Below the pieces are notes generated by a model that did no database searches, was not told the origin of the DNA, and worked only from the letters and a program-made list of their open reading frames with translations. Both the position numbers and the translations under genes were made by a program. A stretch of 64,000 nt of DNA from JAABRE01 sp964413275 (GTDB lineage: Bacteria > Cyanobacteriota > Cyanobacteriia > Cyanobacteriales > JAABRE01). This document shows, piece by piece, positions 61,450 through 64,000 of the stretch; the first letter of the stretch is position 1, and each line of letters starts with the position of its first letter. The stretch covers positions 1 to 64,000 of the forward strand of contig CAYPSO010000008.1 in NCBI GenBank assembly GCA_964413275.1. Direction: 5' to 3'.

Positions 61450-62698
61450 CTAAACCTCCTTGAATACCGCTATTAAAGACTTGTTTAATAGTTATTTGTG
61501 AGTCTGGATTAAGATTAAATTCTCCTGATTCATTGTTGGCAAATATAAAAGTTATTTTACCTGATAATTGAATATTATCTTTATCTTTATTAATAGGTAA
61601 TTCTGGACATTGATTAATAGATATTTCGTGAGTAATTTTTTCATTAGATTTAATAGTTATATCTAACATTTTTCCTGTTTTTAATTCAGGATAATTTTTA
61701 ACTATCCAATTGACAAAACTATCAGCTAATTTTTCACTAATTTGCTCTTCTTTCGGGAGAATATTAATAGTTGTTTCCCATTTCCTGAAGGGTAAATAAG
61801 ATTCAGTAGCCCATTTTAAAGCATCTTGAGAACTAGCATTTATTGACAAAGGTAAAGGTTTTTGAGGCGGTAATTTTTCTTGTAATTGAAATATTTTTTG
61901 ATTAGTTAAATAAACACTAATTTTAGTAATTATTTCTTGAGTAAGCCAACTAGGATTATTTAACAAAATTTCATAAGCAAGATTGGCAATTATTTGATTA
62001 CCTGTTTGTTGGGGTAACATTAATCGATCTAAAATTTTCCCTTCACTTTGATAAATTTTTTCTTGCCAAAATTCCCAAAATTTTGCTTTACAAATATCAG
62101 GAATGTCTAAAGGATATGTCCCTAATTCCTTAATAATTTGATCGTCATTATTTAACCCTAACCAACTTTTTAATAGTTGCTCTTTATTTTTAACTTGATA
62201 ATAGTTGAGTAAATGATGATGATGATTATTAGTAATATAATTTAGCCAAACATCTGCAACTATTTTATATTCTTGAGGAATTATAATAGATAACCATTGA
62301 GCTAAATGTTTTACTGATAAGTTATCAATTAGCCAAAAAGATTCTTCAGTATTAGTTACATCAGCTAATAAGTATTCAATTTTGTGATTTGAGGCATAAC
62401 TATCAAGCTGAGTAACAACTTGTAAAATGTGCAAATCATCCCAATTATCAGGAATAGATATAGGAGTAAAAATAGCTTCTAATTTTAAACGTGGGTTTTG
62501 TTTTTTTTCAATTATTAAGTCAGATTTTTGCCAAACTCTTAACCATTCTTCTGTCCAATTACAGAGTTGTTTACCCTTAATCCAATAAGCATCATTTTTA
62601 AGGGTCAAATATTTTAACCATTCTACTTCTGTAGTAATAACAATATACTCACCAAGAGCTTTATATAATCCAGTAGGATCTAAAATAATTTTACTCAT
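61436..62698 (-). CDS. unassigned 420-residue protein in the PglZ position of a BREX-like operon
   Basis: I cannot assign this soluble, aromatic-rich protein. It opens 'IILDPTGLYKALGEYIVITT' and has Trp-rich segments such as 'WTEEWLRVWQKSDLIIEKKQ', an HHHH tract in 'YITNNHHHHLLNYYQ', and a C-terminal beta-rich part ending 'FNSGIQGGLDDFF'. In type 4 BREX the gene between the large ATPase and brxL is pglZ. The opening could fit the N-terminal region of PglZ, but the alkaline-phosphatase-type domain with its metal residues is not visible. It overlaps brxL by 14 bases and the Uma2 gene by 8, so it belongs to the operon. Confidence 0.6.
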   Translation of the reverse strand: MSKIILDPTGLYKALGEYIVITTEVEWLKYLTLKNDAYWIKGKQLCNWTEEWLRVWQKSDLIIEKKQNPRLKLEAIFTPISIPDNWDDLHILQVVTQLDSYASNHKIEYLLADVTNTEESFWLIDNLSVKHLAQWLSIIIPQEYKIVADVWLNYITNNHHHHLLNYYQVKNKEQLLKSWLGLNNDDQIIKELGTYPLDIPDICKAKFWEFWQEKIYQSEGKILDRLMLPQQTGNQIIANLAYEILLNNPSWLTQEIITKISVYLTNQKIFQLQEKLPPQKPLPLSINASSQDALKWATESYLPFRKWETTINILPKEEQISEKLADSFVNWIVKNYPELKTGKMLDITIKSNEKITHEISINQCPELPINKDKDNIQLSGKITFIFANNESGEFNLNPDSQITIKQVFNSGIQGGLDDFF

Positions 62699-63278
62699 TA
62701 TGAAAATCTACTTTATCATAAATATCAATTAAGGAAATTTCAAAATTAATTTTCTCAAAAATAATTAAATCTTTTTCTGTATTATATTCTCTAAATAACC
62801 ATTGATTTTTATCGGTTCTACTATAATGATCTATTTGCAATTTATATTGATCGATTAACAAATATTCACAAAAATTTTCTATACTACGATAAGCAGAAAA
62901 TTTCTGATCTTTGTCATAACTACGGGTAGATTTAGATAAAACTTCAATGATAATATAAGCATTAATTAAAGTATCTTTTCTTCCTTCTTGAAATTGTAAG
63001 TCATCTTTAATAATCATAATATCGGGATAGGTATAAATTTCATAATTAGGTATCCAGAGACGTTGATCGGCAACAAATACTTGAAAAGGTTGTTTTTTAA
63101 GGGCAAAATTTAATGCCGCATACAAGTTTCCAGCTATTTTATTATGATTAGGTGTACCCCCTGTCATTTTAATAATTTCTCCTTTAATATATTCATGACG
63201 ATCATTACTATTAATTTCTAAATCAAAATATTCATTAATAGTATAAATTTTGGTTTTGTCTAAGATTGCTTTTGTCAT
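62691..63278 (-). CDS. Uma2 family (DUF820) protein inside the BREX-like operon
   Basis: The 195-residue protein has 'EIYTYPDIMIIKDDLQF' and 'AYIIIEVLSKSTRSYDK', the two acidic strands of the PD-(D/E)xK-like site, and the start 'YTINEYFDLEINSNDRHEYI'. 'GGTPNHNKIAGNLYAAL' is a strong Uma2 signature. It belongs to a different subgroup from the other four Uma2 proteins in the window. Its stop overlaps the following start by 8 bases, so it is translated with the operon rather than inserted by chance. A nuclease role in the system is possible. Confidence 0.87.
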   Translation of the reverse strand: MTKAILDKTKIYTINEYFDLEINSNDRHEYIKGEIIKMTGGTPNHNKIAGNLYAALNFALKKQPFQVFVADQRLWIPNYEIYTYPDIMIIKDDLQFQEGRKDTLINAYIIIEVLSKSTRSYDKDQKFSAYRSIENFCEYLLIDQYKLQIDHYSRTDKNQWLFREYNTEKDLIIFEKINFEISLIDIYDKVDFHNE

Positions 63279-63351
63279 AATTATTAACCTTTATTTTATA
63301 AGTTTTCCCATTAAAAGATAACTTTAGTATAACTTAATTATAGTCAATCTT

Positions 63352-63419
63352 GTAGGGTGGGCAAAGCTTCCACAAATTATAAAATTAAGACTAAAATTAT
63401 TTTTGCTTTGCCACCTTAC
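63352..63419. repeat. GTAGGGTGGGCA-family element abutting the ATPase stop codon
   Basis: The inverted ends are GTAGGGTGGGCAAAG (63352-63366) and CTTTGCCACCTTAC (63406-63419). On the minus strand the element starts at the very next base after the ATPase gene's TAA. It separates the ATPase gene from the Uma2 gene. Confidence 0.87.
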
Positions 63420-64000
63420 TTATTCTAAATATTGTGTTAATTTGTCATATAATTTTTGTTTTCTTTCAAGGGGAAGTTGATTAAATAAAGTAATAATTTG
63501 ATTCTCTTCACTTTCAGTTTGAATCCTTATACATTGAGTTTGAACTTTGTCTAATAGATTTTTCTCTGAATCACTTAAATAATTAATATGTACTGATTTA
63601 TATTTATTAATACTTTTAAGCAAATTATCTACTAAATTAAGTTTTTCATCTTCTATTTGTTGCTCAATTTTAGTGAAGTTTTCGTTTAAATCATCTAACC
63701 ATAATTTAGCATTAGCTTTATTTTTGTTTTCAATAGTTTCAATTTTTAAAGTTGGTAAAATATTATCTGTAACTTCCACTTCATCTAGAAATTTTCGTAG
63801 AGAAAAAGGTTCGTCAGAAGTTAAAAAAGTAAATAAAGAGCGATCGTTTTGAGCGTAACGATAACACAAAGTTGGTAATACTAAAGCTGTTAAAGGATGG
63901 AGGGGATAAACTTGTTCTAAAATGCTTTTATCAATTTCTTCTGCTATTAAAATAGGCCGTAATTTTTCATACCATTCTTGAGCATAATTATTAATTCGAC
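63420..64000 (-). CDS. large P-loop ATPase (BrxC/PglY-like), C-terminal part, runs off window
   Basis: The open frame enters from beyond the window edge and gives about 192 C-terminal residues. 'LEQVYPLHPLTALVLPTLCY' and 'RYAQNDRSLFTFLTSDEPFS' are characteristic of the large ATPases of BREX and related systems (BrxC/PglY), where this segment lies in the ATPase half. The tail is helical and charged, ending 'LPLERKQKLYDKLTQYLE'. BrxC proteins usually continue several hundred residues past this motif. Here the stop comes 150 residues later, exactly at a miniature element, so the end may be truncated. Confidence 0.72.
   Translation of the reverse strand, partial: RINNYAQEWYEKLRPILIAEEIDKSILEQVYPLHPLTALVLPTLCYRYAQNDRSLFTFLTSDEPFSLRKFLDEVEVTDNILPTLKIETIENKNKANAKLWLDDLNENFTKIEQQIEDEKLNLVDNLLKSINKYKSVHINYLSDSEKNLLDKVQTQCIRIQTESEENQIITLFNQLPLERKQKLYDKLTQYLE

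Noticed and set aside
1..64000. tRNA, rRNA or tmRNA genes.
   Set aside because: I looked for T-loop (GGTTCRANYCC-like) and acceptor-stem patterns in all larger gaps on both strands and saw none.

Overview
The window is chromosomal DNA from an AT-rich cyanobacterium. Chlorophyll genes (chlP, chlI, chlG), hemB, a cytochrome b6f Rieske protein, a D1 (psbA) remnant, a Tab2-type factor, a Psb35-like thylakoid protein and more than 20 GCGATCGC (HIP1) octamers all point that way. Gene content and base composition would suit a unicellular Geminocystis/Cyanobacterium-type organism, but genus is inference.

Layout. 1-7.1 kb: housekeeping genes (glyQ, ddl, ndk), two glycosyltransferases, a DUF3143 protein and a membrane J-protein. 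7.3-10.5 kb: a Uma2-family nuclease, two paralogous coiled-coil proteins, and a divergent XRE regulator. 10.8-16.3 kb: chlP, then a cluster (DUF302, DUF2892, PetC2-like Rieske, D1, rhodanese, SBF/ACR3-like transporter) that recalls the low-oxygen psbA1-petC2 region of Synechocystis; here the D1 gene is cut in half at a miniature repeat element. 16.3-17.4 kb: two gene fragments fused out of frame. 17.4-21.7 kb: gltX and hydrogenase maturation genes hypF-hypC. 21.9-24.9 kb: alpha-amylase, then a decayed patch with an ISL3 transposase fragment, a truncated methyltransferase, an IS200/IS605-type end and a ribbon-helix-helix gene. 25-32.3 kb: Psb35-like, YdcF, pentapeptide repeat, chlI, and an envelope lipid transport set (Mla ATPase, MCE protein, LptB, LptF/G). 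32.3-34 kb: a repeat-rich scar with a broken hicB and a copy of the lptF 3' end. 34-38.1 kb: Wzt/Wzm polysaccharide exporter, DUF2862, Get3d-like ATPase and chlG. 38.2-44.7 kb: membrane Ser/Thr kinase, tandem Uma2 genes, a DUF1501 protein, uppS and another Uma2 gene. 45-51.1 kb: hemB, tab2, an SbcD-like nuclease, a cysH that has lost its catalytic end, a DUF836 thioredoxin-fold protein and murE. 51.2-55.1 kb: two glycosyltransferases and a surface protein with a sorting-type tail. 55.2-59.5 kb: a CHAT-protease/macro-domain fusion, a VOC protein and a cysteine desulfurase. 59.5-64 kb: a hicBA toxin-antitoxin pair facing a BREX-like operon (large P-loop ATPase running off the window edge, Uma2, an unassigned 420-residue protein in the PglZ position, and a short BrxL-like AAA+ protein).

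The strongest candidates for undescribed biology are the BREX-like operon with an embedded Uma2 gene (59,998-64,000), the CHAT-macro protein (55,242-57,707) and the coiled-coil pair with its XRE regulator (8,011-10,538). Running through the whole window are families of short palindromic elements (GTAGGGTGCGTC, GTAGGGTGGGCA, TGGACTGTTTCA, GTTGGGTTGA and others). Several sit exactly at broken gene ends, so small repeats seem to be a main cause of gene decay here.
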